From: JBBBNV01 sp037137075
Lineage (GTDB): Bacteria; Bacillota; Bacilli; Paenibacillales; NBRC-103111
NCBI RefSeq assembly: GCF_037137075.1
Contig: NZ_JBBBNV010000029.1
Location: forward strand, 1 to 50,867
Reading direction: 5' to 3'
Length of the DNA: 50,867 nucleotides
Numbering within the stretch: position 1 is the stretch's first letter; every line of letters begins with the position of its first letter. The notes under the pieces are model-generated. The model did no database searches, had not been told where the DNA came from, and worked only from the letters and a program-made list of their open reading frames with translations. A program made the translations under genes and the position numbers. This document shows positions 1-7,942 of the stretch, in pieces.

Positions 1-1
1 C

Positions 2-52
2 CGTTCCAAACAGGATAACGCTGATTTTGACGCTACGTCTGTAGCTTCTTAA
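2..52 (+). CDS. Possible C-terminal tail of a protein entering from the left edge
   Basis: An open frame from base 2 runs without a stop to TAA at 50-52 and encodes 16 residues ending in DATSVAS. It could be the end of a gene that starts outside the window. The stretch is too short for any family call, and an open frame of this length is expected by chance. The local AT-richness differs from most of the window. Low confidence. Confidence 0.2.
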   Translation, partial: RSKQDNADFDATSVAS

Positions 53-309
53 GCTTGAGAACTTTTAACTGTCCAGTTTATCTATGATAAAGATAAAATC
101 ATTTCAAATGTTGATGCATTCTGCAAGAACTATAACAGGACTCACGATACCAACCATATTAAAACAATTGTAATCCAACCGGTAAATGTAATTTGAGAAA
201 CGCTACCAATCGCCACGCCCAGTCAATTTGTTTCAATTCGTTATGGTGCGTTTTTGAGCCAAGCATCTTCTTCTAGTAAACATAAGGTATAAACTTTCCT
301 ATATCAACA

Positions 310-344
310 AGAAGCCACTCCTATCAAAGGAGTGGTTATCTTCT
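310..344. terminator. Hairpin in the AT-rich left edge
   Basis: An 8-bp perfect stem (CCACTCCT / AGGAGTGG, loop about 5 nt) is extended by AGAAG / CTTCT across a small bulge. No proper T-run follows, so this may be a weak terminator of an upstream plus-strand gene or the end hairpin of a decayed IS200/IS605-like element. The rest of 53-490 shows no convincing gene, only AT-rich sequence up to the regulator's stop. Confidence 0.35.
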
Positions 345-490
345 GATTTGGCTTCGATTTAATTAGCAGACCATTAATGAATTACAACGCTGTAACGGCT
401 AAATTCCGCAGAAACCGCCAGGGCTGTAGTTAGCCTGCCAGTGCTTGAAAATCCGCCTCAATGAATGGTGCCCTAAACACCAACGGCCCC

Positions 491-1336
491 CTAAATCCTC
501 GTCTCGGAAATCGCCCGGCGGATTTTCTCCAAGGATTGGGTCGAGCTTGCTTTGTCGGCGATCATGACGTTGGCGTACAGGGCGTCGATGAGGCTGAGCT
601 GGCCAATCCGTGAAGCCAGCGCCTCGGAACGATATTCGGTTTCGACGGAGCTGGTGTGCAGGGCGACATCGACCTTTTGGCTAATCGGTGATTTCGGGAA
701 GCTGGTAATGCCAATCGTCCGGGCGCCGCTTTCCATGGCCAGGTTCATAATCCGGATCGTGTCCTTGTTCGTCCCCGAGTGGGAGATCAGGACGGCCACA
801 TCCTTCGATGACAGCTGGGAGGCCGACATGAACTGGAAGTGGGAATCCATGAAGGCGTAGCAGCCTTTGCCGGAACGGACGAATTTGTGGAAGGCGTCCA
901 TGGCGATAACGGAGGATCCCCCGGTACCGTAGAAGTTAATACGTTCGGCTTGAAGCAGCAGGGCCACGGCTTTCGCCAAGGCTTCTCCATCCAAAATAAA
1001 CGCCGTATTTTCCAGGGTTTGAATGTTCGATTTGAAAATTTTTTCCGCGATGCTTTTTTCGTTGTCCTGTTCGGTAATTTCTTCGTGAATTTGCTGCATC
1101 GGCGACATGATTTCCGAGGCCAGAGAAATTTTCATGGCCTGGTAGCCTTTGTAGCCAATCCGTTTGCAGAAGCGGAATACGGTGGCGTCCGCTACGCCCA
1201 GGTCCTCGGCGACCTCGTTGATGGTGCTGTGTATAATGTTTTCGGGATTTTTTAGAATATAATTGGCGATTTGCTTCTCTTTATCGCTGAACCTTGGATA
1301 ATGCAGGCGAATTCTTCCCAAGCAGCTCGTCGGCAT
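491..1336 (-). CDS. MurR/RpiR family transcriptional regulator (HTH + SIS)
   Basis: This is a 281-residue protein of the usual RpiR length. Residues ~1-80 form the HTH_6-type DNA-binding domain (FSDKEKQIANYIL..., then NEVAEDLGVADATVFRFCKRIGYKGYQ). Residues ~125-260 form a SIS sugar-phosphate-binding domain with the phosphate-loop-like NFYGTGGSS and the LISHSGTNKDT motif. RpiR proteins sense phosphosugars and repress or activate adjacent sugar genes. It is transcribed divergently from a 6-phosphogluconate dehydrogenase across a 139-bp gap containing three A/T-rich palindrome-like sites, so it most likely controls that gene and itself. A gluconate- or pentose-phosphate-derived effector is inference. 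The ATG start at 1336 lies at the normal N-terminus of the family. Confidence 0.9.
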   Translation of the reverse strand: MPTSCLGRIRLHYPRFSDKEKQIANYILKNPENIIHSTINEVAEDLGVADATVFRFCKRIGYKGYQAMKISLASEIMSPMQQIHEEITEQDNEKSIAEKIFKSNIQTLENTAFILDGEALAKAVALLLQAERINFYGTGGSSVIAMDAFHKFVRSGKGCYAFMDSHFQFMSASQLSSKDVAVLISHSGTNKDTIRIMNLAMESGARTIGITSFPKSPISQKVDVALHTSSVETEYRSEALASRIGQLSLIDALYANVMIADKASSTQSLEKIRRAISETRI

Positions 1337-1383
1337 AGACCCTCTTCCTTCGTTTTTATTTGAAATTATAGCATATTATGCTC

Positions 1384-1461
1384 ATGAAAAAATTTTTATT
1401 AGATTCCATTGCACAAGGAAAAATATTTCGTATAATAAAGGCATGGTGAAATATTTTTTCA
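1384..1461. promoter_or_regulatory. gnd promoter with RpiR-type operator-like repeats
   Basis: A sigma-A-like promoter reads toward the dehydrogenase: TTGCAC (1409-1414), 16 bp, TATAAT (1431-1436). Three related A/T-rich inverted motifs surround it: TGAAAAAATTTTTAT near 1384-1398, GGAAAAATATTTCG near 1417-1430, and TGAAATATTTTTTCA at 1447-1461. GAAA(N)TTTC-like dyads of this kind are typical RpiR operators. Their position over the promoter and just upstream of the RBS suggests repression by the divergent regulator. Confidence 0.6.
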
Positions 1462-1475
1462 GGAGGATGATTCTA

Positions 1476-2375
1476 ATGAAAGTGGGCTTGGTCGGTTTAG
1501 GCAAGATGGGGTTGAACCTGGCGATGAATATGATGGAGCACGGGCATCAGGTTGCCGCCTATGATGTGAATGCGGAAGCAGTGGCCGGCGTCTCGGCTGC
1601 GGGCGGTACAGGGGTGCATTCCTTGGCGGAGCTTGTAGGACAGCTGGAGTGTCCGCGGGTGCTGTGGCTGATGGTTCCTTCCGGAGCTTTGACGGAGAAT
1701 GTCATTGCCGAGCTGACGCCATTGCTGTCGGCCGGTGATATTTTGATGGATGGCGGCAATTCCAATTACAAGGATTCAGTTCGGCGCGCGGCTCAGCTTA
1801 AGGAACGCGGTCTTCATTTTCTGGACGTGGGGACCAGCGGCGGCATGGAGGGCGCGCGTCATGGGGCTTGTACCATGATTGGGGGAGAACTGGACGTATT
1901 CAAGACGGTCGAACCGCTTTTTAACTCGATTTGTGTGGATCAGGGTTATTTGTATGCAGGTCCGAGCGGCAGCGGCCATTTCCTCAAGATGGTTCACAAC
2001 GGAATTGAGTACGGCATGATGCAGTCGATTGCCGAGGGCTTTGAGATTTTGGACAAGGGCCCGTACCCATTCGATTATGAGCAAGTCGCCCGGGTATGGA
2101 GCAACGGCTCGGTTATCCGCTCGTGGCTGATGGACTTAACACAGCATGCGTTCTCGGAGGACCCGAAGCTTGAGGCGCTCAAAGGGGTTATGCAGTCCTC
2201 GGGGGAAGGCAAATGGACGGTTGAAGCCGCACTGGAATTCCAGACCGCTGCGCCAATTATTGCATTGTCGCTGATGATGCGGTACCGTTCGATGCAAGAA
2301 GACACGTTCTCCGGCAAAGTGGTGGCGGCCCTGAGAAATCAGTTCGGCGGGCATGGCGTCGTCCAGCACAAGTAG
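1476..2375 (+). CDS. gnd: 6-phosphogluconate dehydrogenase, decarboxylating (short YqeC/GndA-type)
   Basis: This 299-residue protein starts at ATG 1476 behind AGGAGG (1461-1466); the upstream in-frame ATG at 1443 has no such site. The N-terminal Rossmann motif is GLVGLGKMGLNLA, and DGGNSNYKDS and the signature DVGTSGGMEGARHGACTMIGG are present, followed by the helical catalytic part with VHNGIEYGMMQ (substrate-binding Lys/His/Asn region). The length matches the short bacterial NAD-preferring group rather than the ~470-residue NADP enzymes. It oxidatively decarboxylates 6-phosphogluconate to ribulose 5-phosphate in the cytoplasm. Being monocistronic and divergent from an RpiR regulator suggests induction by gluconate or a related sugar phosphate. 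Confidence 0.9.
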   Translation: MKVGLVGLGKMGLNLAMNMMEHGHQVAAYDVNAEAVAGVSAAGGTGVHSLAELVGQLECPRVLWLMVPSGALTENVIAELTPLLSAGDILMDGGNSNYKDSVRRAAQLKERGLHFLDVGTSGGMEGARHGACTMIGGELDVFKTVEPLFNSICVDQGYLYAGPSGSGHFLKMVHNGIEYGMMQSIAEGFEILDKGPYPFDYEQVARVWSNGSVIRSWLMDLTQHAFSEDPKLEALKGVMQSSGEGKWTVEAALEFQTAAPIIALSLMMRYRSMQEDTFSGKVVAALRNQFGGHGVVQHK

Positions 2376-2413
2376 GGAAAACAGGAGCTCCTCCTCCTCA
2401 CGATCAAGCGGCA

Positions 2414-2457
2414 GCAGCCGGTTACCTGGATTTCAGGTGCCCGGCTGCGCTTTTTTT
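2414..2457 (+). terminator. Rho-independent terminator after gnd
   Basis: Outer stem GCAGCCGG/CCGGCTGC and inner stem ACCTG/CAGGT are followed by seven T residues (2451-2457). It lies 39 bp after the gnd stop. Confidence 0.85.
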
Positions 2458-2532
2458 GTCCGGAAATATGATTTCCATCGTAGGGAGTAGTCTCATTTAT
2501 GCTGATGAACAATAGGAGAGGAGAAAGGAGGC

Positions 2533-2784
2533 ATGATGCCATTGAACTGTGCATTTCTAAGTATGCTCCTGCTGTGCTTTGTCTGGCTGATGGCATCCTG
2601 TGCCTTACCGTTCCCGCCGCAGAAAGGTGCCGCGGCTCCCGTTCAGAAGGTGCTTACGTTCTGGGATGAGAATGCGAGGCCGGGCCGGACACAACATACC
2701 ATCATTTTGACAAACAGTTTGAGATTTTCCGGAAATAAAAAAAGGGCCGTCCCCCCTCCATCTGGAAGGGGAACGGTCTTGTAG
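2533..2784 (+). CDS. Short lipoprotein-like protein, probably remnant of a sugar-binding protein
   Basis: The ORF encodes 83 residues with a strong purine-rich RBS (about 2514-2531). Residues 1-23 form a signal peptide ending in a lipobox-like LMASC, followed by a proline-rich segment and TFWDENARPGRTQH. This resembles the mature start of extracellular sugar-binding lipoproteins of ABC transporters (WDxNAGPxRT). About 60 residues later the frame runs through the neighbouring gene's terminator, so its C-terminus is not natural. The best reading is a 5-prime relic of a ~440-residue solute-binding lipoprotein whose remainder was deleted; a genuine small lipoprotein is the alternative. No transporter permeases are adjacent. 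Confidence 0.4.
   Translation: MMPLNCAFLSMLLLCFVWLMASCALPFPPQKGAAAPVQKVLTFWDENARPGRTQHTIILTNSLRFSGNKKRAVPPPSGRGTVL
2737..2778 (-). terminator. Terminator of the small minus-strand gene
   Basis: Read on the minus strand, a G/C-rich stem (GACCGTTCCCC... / ...GGGGGACGGC, loop around AGA) is followed by a run of T. It lies 36 bp downstream of the 69-residue ORF's stop and overlaps the end of the plus-strand lipoprotein fragment. Confidence 0.8.
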
Positions 2785-2813
2785 GCCTTGCTTGGAATGA
2801 GGCAGGCTGCGGG

Positions 2814-3023
2814 TTAGACACCCATACGCTTGCGCTGATTGTTCGGTTTTTTGTTAATCTGGCTTTTCATCTGGGGAACGGATTCCCCTGTAAAAGCGGA
2901 CTGCTTGCCTTTCGCAGGCTGTTGGTTCTTGGCGGCCAGCTTCTGCTTTACCGCATCGGCCAGGCTCACTTTTTTTCTTTCCGGAGCTTGCTGCTGCTCT
3001 TGGTTCGTCGTTTCGCTCGACAT
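2814..3023 (-). CDS. Small basic hydrophilic protein, function unknown
   Basis: The 69-residue protein is rich in Lys, Gln, Asn and Ser, with no membrane segment and no Cys. The N-terminal third is Glu/Gln-rich, the middle has LADAVKQKLAAK, and the C-terminus is basic (KKPNNQRKRMGV). It has a good AAGGGG RBS upstream of ATG 3023 and its own terminator, so it is probably a real monocistronic gene. The composition suggests a disordered nucleic-acid-binding or spore-associated protein, but that is only inference. I do not recognise the family. Confidence 0.6.
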   Translation of the reverse strand: MSSETTNQEQQQAPERKKVSLADAVKQKLAAKNQQPAKGKQSAFTGESVPQMKSQINKKPNNQRKRMGV

Positions 3024-3106
3024 GGAAACAAAACCCCTTTAAATATATTCATCTCTCTTAGTATACCTTGTTTGATGGCTATTCGTCATGTATTGGGCAA
3101 CGAGGA

Positions 3107-3409
3107 TTAATAATACCGGTGCGCGGAGCGTTGTGTCGAGTTAATGAGCAGCACAATGCCGCTGATGATATGCATGATCATGCCGACAAACGGAATCCAG
3201 GCGATAATGGATGTAATAATACCGACGATCGGACCGTAAGAGGGCTCTTTGCTGTTTAGGGAAAGAATGAGTGTAATGAGATGCAGCACAAACATGACGA
3301 CTAGAGGCGTATAAGACATTCCCATGACGATGAGCCCGCCAAGGACCGGAATACCTAGAACAAGCTCCAGAACTCCACAAATGGCTTTTAAAATTCTTGC
3401 AGCACTCAT
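3107..3409 (-). CDS. Small integral membrane protein, function unknown
   Basis: The protein has 100 residues with three to four hydrophobic segments (about 8-30, 33-50, 60-75 and 77-92) separated by short loops, and ends in a basic tail (TQRSAHRYY). A GGAGG RBS lies 7 bp before ATG 3409. Its only polar loop carries NSKEPSYGP between the second and third segments. It is separated from the upstream-oriented small ORF by 83 bp. It looks like one of the small uncharacterised DUF-type membrane proteins common in Paenibacillus; no function can be assigned. Confidence 0.65.
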   Translation of the reverse strand: MSAARILKAICGVLELVLGIPVLGGLIVMGMSYTPLVVMFVLHLITLILSLNSKEPSYGPIVGIITSIIAWIPFVGMIMHIISGIVLLINSTQRSAHRYY

Positions 3410-3520
3410 AGCAAAACCTCCAACATTAAAATGTAGGTAATTTTGTTTCAGTCTACCAGAAGAAGTTCAAAAATTCTACATACTTCTTCCTTTGTTTGAC
3501 CTCTGGAAAAGTTTTTTTGC

Positions 3521-3550
3521 TTGGAAGGAAGGCAGCGGCTTGACTATAAT
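3521..3550 (+). promoter_or_regulatory. Putative promoter of nos
   Basis: TTGGAA (3521-3526), 18 bp, TATAAT (3545-3550). It lies 35 bp before the preferred nos start. Confidence 0.5.
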
Positions 3551-3584
3551 GAAGCCATAGACAATGGACAGGAGAAGCTGTGGA

Positions 3585-4655
3585 ATGAAGCATGACATAC
3601 TCATCGGAGAAGCGGCGCAGTTTATCACGACGGCGTACCGCGAATTAGGGAAGAGCGAAGCGGAAGCGGAGCGCCGCTTGCAGGGAATCAGACAGGACGT
3701 TGCCCGGGACGGCTGCTATGAGCATACGCCGGAGGAGCTGCAGTACGGCGCCAAGCTGGCCTGGCGCAACAGCAACCGCTGCATCGGACGGCTGTTCTGG
3801 GAGTCGCTGCATGTGATTGATGCCCGGCATGCTAGTACGGAACAGGAAATGGCGGAGGCGCTGTTTCATCATATCCACTATGCGACCAACGGCGGCAAAA
3901 TTATACCGACGATTACCGTCTTCAAGCCTGCTCGCCCCGACGGGCCGGCCTTTCGTATTCTCAACCATCAGCTCATCCGCTATGCGGGCTATGACACCGG
4001 ACAAGGCATTATCGGCGATCCGGCTTCACTGGCCTTCACTGTACGCTGCCGGGAGCTGGGGTGGGAGGGGAGGGGCACTCCGTTCGATGTGCTTCCGCTG
4101 GCGCTTCAGATTGGCGAGCGGACGCCGCAGCTGTTTGACATTCCGAAGCAGCTTGTGCTGGAGGTTCCGCTGACCCATCCTGAGCTTCCGGGCTTCTCCG
4201 ATCTGCAGCTGCAGTGGTATGCGGTGCCAATGGTATCGGATATGCGGCTGGAAATCGGGGGCATCGATTATACGGCGGCCCCGTTCAACGGCTGGTACAT
4301 GGGAACGGAAATCGGGGCCCGTAACCTGGCGGATCAGCAGCGCTACAACATGCTGCCCAAGGTTGCCGAAATTATGGGGCTCAATACGAAGCGCGATGCA
4401 TCTCTATGGAAGGACAAGGCGCTGGTCGAGCTGAATGTGGCTGTCCTGCATTCATTCAAGCAGCGCGGGGTCATGATTGTGGACCATCATACCGCGGCGC
4501 AGCAATTTGCGAATTTCGAAGCGCGGGAGCAGAAGAACGACCGCGCGATTACGGGGGACTGGACCTGGCTGCTTCCGCCGCTATCCCCGGCAACAACGCG
4601 CATTTTCCATGAATTTTACGACAATACGGTCGTTAAACCGAATTTCTTCAAGTAG
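3585..4655 (+). CDS. nos: Bacterial nitric oxide synthase (oxygenase only)
   Basis: The protein has 356 residues from ATG 3585; AGGAG at 3570-3574 lies 10 bp upstream, so the in-frame ATG at 3564 is less likely. It carries the NOS signature WRNSNRCIGR, whose Cys (residue ~66) is the proximal haem ligand. It also has NGGKIIPTITVF, the arginine-site region FNGWYMGTEIGARNLAD, and C-terminal TWLLPPLSPA of the pterin/dimer interface. Length matches stand-alone Gram-positive NOS; there is no reductase domain, so electrons must come from generic flavodoxin or ferredoxin reductases. It makes NO and citrulline from arginine, and in Bacillus this protects against oxidative stress and some antibiotics. 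It appears monocistronic and converges on an amino-acid dehydrogenase. Confidence 0.97.
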   Translation: MKHDILIGEAAQFITTAYRELGKSEAEAERRLQGIRQDVARDGCYEHTPEELQYGAKLAWRNSNRCIGRLFWESLHVIDARHASTEQEMAEALFHHIHYATNGGKIIPTITVFKPARPDGPAFRILNHQLIRYAGYDTGQGIIGDPASLAFTVRCRELGWEGRGTPFDVLPLALQIGERTPQLFDIPKQLVLEVPLTHPELPGFSDLQLQWYAVPMVSDMRLEIGGIDYTAAPFNGWYMGTEIGARNLADQQRYNMLPKVAEIMGLNTKRDASLWKDKALVELNVAVLHSFKQRGVMIVDHHTAAQQFANFEAREQKNDRAITGDWTWLLPPLSPATTRIFHEFYDNTVVKPNFFK

Positions 4656-4713
4656 ATGAGTACGGTGAAATTCATACGTTTATACCGGAGAGTCTGCGAT
4701 GATATCGCTGTGT

Positions 4714-5754
4714 TTACAGGCCAAGCCGCTGCCGGGTTAAGCGATCCGCTGCGACAGCGGAGGAAATGCGGTGGAGCCGTGCGTATTGGAAGACGAGGGA
4801 CAAGGTATGGCGGATATGCTCTACCTGCTTCTTGGCCATGGCGGCGTTGTCTCCGTTGAGCTCGGCCGCCGTCACGATAATGCCGCCAGCGTTAATGACA
4901 TAGTCCGGGGCGTACAAAATCCCGAGCTTGTGGAGCATGTGGCCATATCTGCCGGCAGCGAGCTGATTGTTGGCCGCTCCGGCGATAACCCGGCAGCGAA
5001 GGCGGGGAATCGTATGGCTATTCAGAATGCCGCCCAAGGCACAGGGGGCAAACACATCGCATGACGTGTCATAAATATGCTCGACAGCAGCAGCGCGGGC
5101 GCCGAATTGCTCCATGACACGCTTGACCCGTCCTGGATCGATGTCGCAGACGGTTATTTCCGCCCCGGCCTTGGACAGGTAACGGCACAGAAAATAGCCG
5201 ACCTTGCCCAGCCCCTGGATAGTGATTGAACGGTGCGCAAGCCGGTCTGACCCGTCCAGCTGCTTCAGGGCCGCCTGGATTCCGAGCATGACGCCGTACG
5301 CCGTCATCTCGGCCGTGAAGTCGTTGGTCGCCCCGAGAGAGCCTGACGTATCGGTGACATGGCTTGTCTCCATCCTGATCATATCCATATCCGCTACTGA
5401 GGTGCCCAGATCCAGCCCGCTGATGTATTGACCATGCAGGCCCTCTATGAACCGCCCCAGCATCCGAAGGGCTTGCGCTTTCCTGTCCGTGTCGGGCTGG
5501 CTCCAAATCACCGCTTTACCTCCCCCGTACGGGAGACCGGAAATGGCGCATTTGTAGGACATTGCCCGGGCCAGCCGAATTGCGTCACGGACGGCTTCTT
5601 TTTCCGAAGGGTATGCCCACATCCGGCAGCCGCCTAGAGCCGGTCCGAGACGGGTGCTGTGCAGGGCAATCACCGCCTGCAGCCCGCTCTCGCGGTCCTG
5701 GCAAAATACGAGCTGTTCCAAATCATCCCGTTTCATCGCCTTCCATATATTCAT
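4714..5754 (-). CDS. Leucine/phenylalanine-type amino acid dehydrogenase
   Basis: This 346-residue Glu/Leu/Phe/Val dehydrogenase family protein starts at ATG 5754 behind GGGAGGGG. The N-terminal substrate domain has LGPALGGCRMW and the glycine-rich motif GLPYGGGKAVI with the catalytic Lys; the family Asp lies in LGTSVADMDMIRMET. The NAD-binding Rossmann domain follows (ITIQGLGKVGYFLCRYL ... ITVCDID), then APCALGGILN and AGAANNQLA. It reversibly deaminates a branched-chain or aromatic amino acid to its keto acid, supplying keto acids for catabolism or branched fatty acid synthesis. Leucine versus phenylalanine specificity cannot be told by eye. Cys replaces the more usual Thr after the LGG of the first motif. 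No lipoamide or bkd genes are adjacent. Confidence 0.9.
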   Translation of the reverse strand: MNIWKAMKRDDLEQLVFCQDRESGLQAVIALHSTRLGPALGGCRMWAYPSEKEAVRDAIRLARAMSYKCAISGLPYGGGKAVIWSQPDTDRKAQALRMLGRFIEGLHGQYISGLDLGTSVADMDMIRMETSHVTDTSGSLGATNDFTAEMTAYGVMLGIQAALKQLDGSDRLAHRSITIQGLGKVGYFLCRYLSKAGAEITVCDIDPGRVKRVMEQFGARAAAVEHIYDTSCDVFAPCALGGILNSHTIPRLRCRVIAGAANNQLAAGRYGHMLHKLGILYAPDYVINAGGIIVTAAELNGDNAAMAKKQVEHIRHTLSLVFQYARLHRISSAVAADRLTRQRLGL

Positions 5755-5904
5755 ACCGCCGCCCCTCCCAGCCTTCCCATGAATGGTCGCAACTACTCGC
5801 TTTCATATCGTCTAAAGCCCCGGTGCGGCAGCCTTTACCGCAGCAAGGGTTAACAAAATGGACAACATTTGCAGTCCATTTCGGTGTGTTCCGCTTTTGT
5901 TGTA

Positions 5905-5996
5905 TTGACAATAGTGTGTCGATGTGAGCTATAATGTTTGTATTGTTTTCTTCTTGAGAATGAATATCATTATTCTTGATAATGAGTATCATTTTT
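5905..5996 (+). promoter_or_regulatory. yclNOPQ promoter with two Fur boxes
   Basis: TTGACA (5905-5910), 19 bp, TATAAT (5930-5935). Just downstream are two adjacent Fur-box matches, TGAGAATGAATATCATTAT (5955-5973) and GATAATGAGTATCATTTTT (5978-5996), each close to the GATAATGATTATCATTATC consensus. Binding of Fe-Fur here would block the early transcript, so the importer should be induced by iron starvation. Confidence 0.85.
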
Positions 5997-6036
5997 GAGG
6001 ATACCTGTTTACAGCGAAGGAAGATACATACAAGCC

Positions 6037-6990
6037 ATGAAAAAAAGATATTTGTTCATTGCGCTCATTCTTTTATCGGTTGCCTCTTTGTTCATCGGTG
6101 TCAAAAATATCTCGCCCCTCGACGTGTTCCGTTTAAGCGAGGATAAGGTGCAGGTGATGCTGATTAGCCGGATTCCCCGACTGATCAGTATTGTGATTGC
6201 CGGAGTCAGCATGAGCGTTGTCGGTTTAATCATGCAGCAGCTGACGAGAAATAAATTCGTTTCCCCCACTACGGCGGGCACGATGGATTCGGCCAAGCTC
6301 GGGGTTTTGGTGGCCTTAATGCTGTTCGCCTCCGCTACCCCGATGCAGAAAATGCTGGTGGCCTTTGTGTTTGCTTTGGCAGGGACCTTCATCTTTATGA
6401 AAATTTTGGAGCGTATCAAGTTCAAGGATGCGATCTTTATTCCGCTGGTCGGTCTGATGTTCGGCAGCATCGTCAGCTCGCTGACGACCTTTTTCGCCTA
6501 CAAGTACGATCTCATTCAGAACATCTCCGCCTGGCTGCAAGGGGACTTCTCCATGACCATCAAGGGGAGATATGAGCTCTTATATATTAGTATTCCGCTG
6601 CTCATCCTTGCGTACTTGTTTGCCAACCGCTTTACGGTGGCCGGGATGGGCGAGGATTTCGCCACGAACCTGGGCCTCAAATACAAGCAGGTGGTGAATC
6701 TCGGGCTCACGATTGTCGCGATGGTGACCGCAGTTGTGCTGCTGACCGTAGGAGCTATTCCGTTCCTCGGGCTGATTATCCCGAACATCGTGACGATCTA
6801 CAGAGGCGATCATTTGAAAAATAACCTGGCGCATACCGCGCTGCTGGGCGCAGGTTTTGTTCTGTTCTGCGATATCCTCGGACGGATCATCATCTATCCG
6901 TTCGAAATTCCGATCGGCCTGACGGTCGGCGTTATCGGAAGCGGCATTTTCGCTTATTTGTTGATGAGGAGAAAGGCATATGAATCCTAG
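6037..6990 (+). CDS. yclN: Petrobactin-type siderophore ABC importer, permease 1 (YclN-like)
   Basis: The protein has 317 residues from ATG 6037; the in-frame TTG at 5995 overlaps the second Fur box and is rejected. It is a FecCD/BtuC-family permease with about nine hydrophobic segments, the typical NKFVSPTTAGTMDSAKLG region after the first pore helices, and the cytoplasmic coupling loop around GLKYKQVVNLG. Gene order permease-permease-ATPase-lipoprotein and lengths equal the B. subtilis yclNOPQ (fpb) cluster, which imports petrobactin and its catecholate precursor. It works in the membrane with the next gene's product. Its 3-prime end overlaps the next ORF by 11 bp, indicating translational coupling. 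Confidence 0.9.
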   Translation: MKKRYLFIALILLSVASLFIGVKNISPLDVFRLSEDKVQVMLISRIPRLISIVIAGVSMSVVGLIMQQLTRNKFVSPTTAGTMDSAKLGVLVALMLFASATPMQKMLVAFVFALAGTFIFMKILERIKFKDAIFIPLVGLMFGSIVSSLTTFFAYKYDLIQNISAWLQGDFSMTIKGRYELLYISIPLLILAYLFANRFTVAGMGEDFATNLGLKYKQVVNLGLTIVAMVTAVVLLTVGAIPFLGLIIPNIVTIYRGDHLKNNLAHTALLGAGFVLFCDILGRIIIYPFEIPIGLTVGVIGSGIFAYLLMRRKAYES

Positions 6991-7942
6991 AGTGAACCTC
7001 AATGTAAAGCTTGCTTCCCTTGCGATGGTGGCTGTCGCTCTGATTGCCCTTTTCCTGCTCATTAATTTGAACGGCAATATTGGCTATATTTTGCCGCGCA
7101 GGGGCCTCAAAATAGCTGCTATCGTGCTGACTGCAGCCTGTATCGCCTTTTCGACCGTCGTCTTCCAGACGATCACGAACAACCGGATTTTAACGCCGAG
7201 TATTATCGGGCTTGATTCGTTGTATATGCTTGTGCAGACGTTCGTGGTGTTCGTCTTCGGCTCGGCGCATCTGACCACAGCCAATACCAATGTGAACTTC
7301 ATCATTTCCGTCGCGGCGATGGGGCTGTTCACGGGACTGCTGTACAAGGTGCTGTTTAAGCGGGAGGGCAATACGATTTACTTCCTGCTGCTGATTGGCA
7401 TCATTTTGGGGACGTTCTTCGGTAGCATTACCACCTTTTTGCAGGTGCTAATCGATCCGAATGAATTCCTCGTGGTTCAAGGCAAAATGTTCGCCAGCTT
7501 CAACAATATCAACACCAAGCTGGTAACAATGGCGGGCATCGCGGTGGTGCTGACTTCGCTGTATTTTATCCGGTTCGTCAAATATTTGGATGTCCTGTCG
7601 CTCGGCAGAGAGCATGCGGTGAACCTCGGCGTTCCTTATGATTTTGTGGTCAAACGGCTGCTGATAGTCGTCGCAATTCTGATTTCGATATCTACGGCGC
7701 TGGTTGGCCCGATTACGTTCCTCGGTCTGCTGGTGGCCAATATCGCCTATCAGTTCCTGAACACATACCGGCATACGTATTTAATTACCGGTTCGATTCT
7801 GATTAGTATTGTCGCGTTAGTCGGCGGACAGCTGCTGGTTGAGAGGGTGTTCACCTTCTCGACGACGGTCAGCGTCATTATTAACTTCGCCGGCGGCGTG
7901 TACTTCCTATATCTGCTGTTGAGGGAGAACAAGAAATGGTAG
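6980..7942 (+). CDS. yclO: Petrobactin-type siderophore ABC importer, permease 2 (YclO-like)
   Basis: This 320-residue FecCD-family permease has about nine membrane segments. It shows NNRILTPSIIGLDSLYM (equivalent of the NPLADP-type motif) and SLGREHAVNLGVPYDFV, the loop that contacts the ATPase. ATG 6980 lies inside the end of the upstream permease gene, and the stop overlaps the downstream ATPase gene by 7 bp, so the three are translationally coupled. The two permeases are presumed to form a heterodimer, as in YclN/YclO. Substrate assignment rests on synteny and overall similarity to that system. Confidence 0.9.
   Translation: MNPRVNLNVKLASLAMVAVALIALFLLINLNGNIGYILPRRGLKIAAIVLTAACIAFSTVVFQTITNNRILTPSIIGLDSLYMLVQTFVVFVFGSAHLTTANTNVNFIISVAAMGLFTGLLYKVLFKREGNTIYFLLLIGIILGTFFGSITTFLQVLIDPNEFLVVQGKMFASFNNINTKLVTMAGIAVVLTSLYFIRFVKYLDVLSLGREHAVNLGVPYDFVVKRLLIVVAILISISTALVGPITFLGLLVANIAYQFLNTYRHTYLITGSILISIVALVGGQLLVERVFTFSTTVSVIINFAGGVYFLYLLLRENKKW

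Noticed and set aside
310..344. IS200/IS605 or TnpB right-end hairpin
   Set aside because: Only the hairpin is seen; no transposase or TnpB sequence is recognisable within the window.
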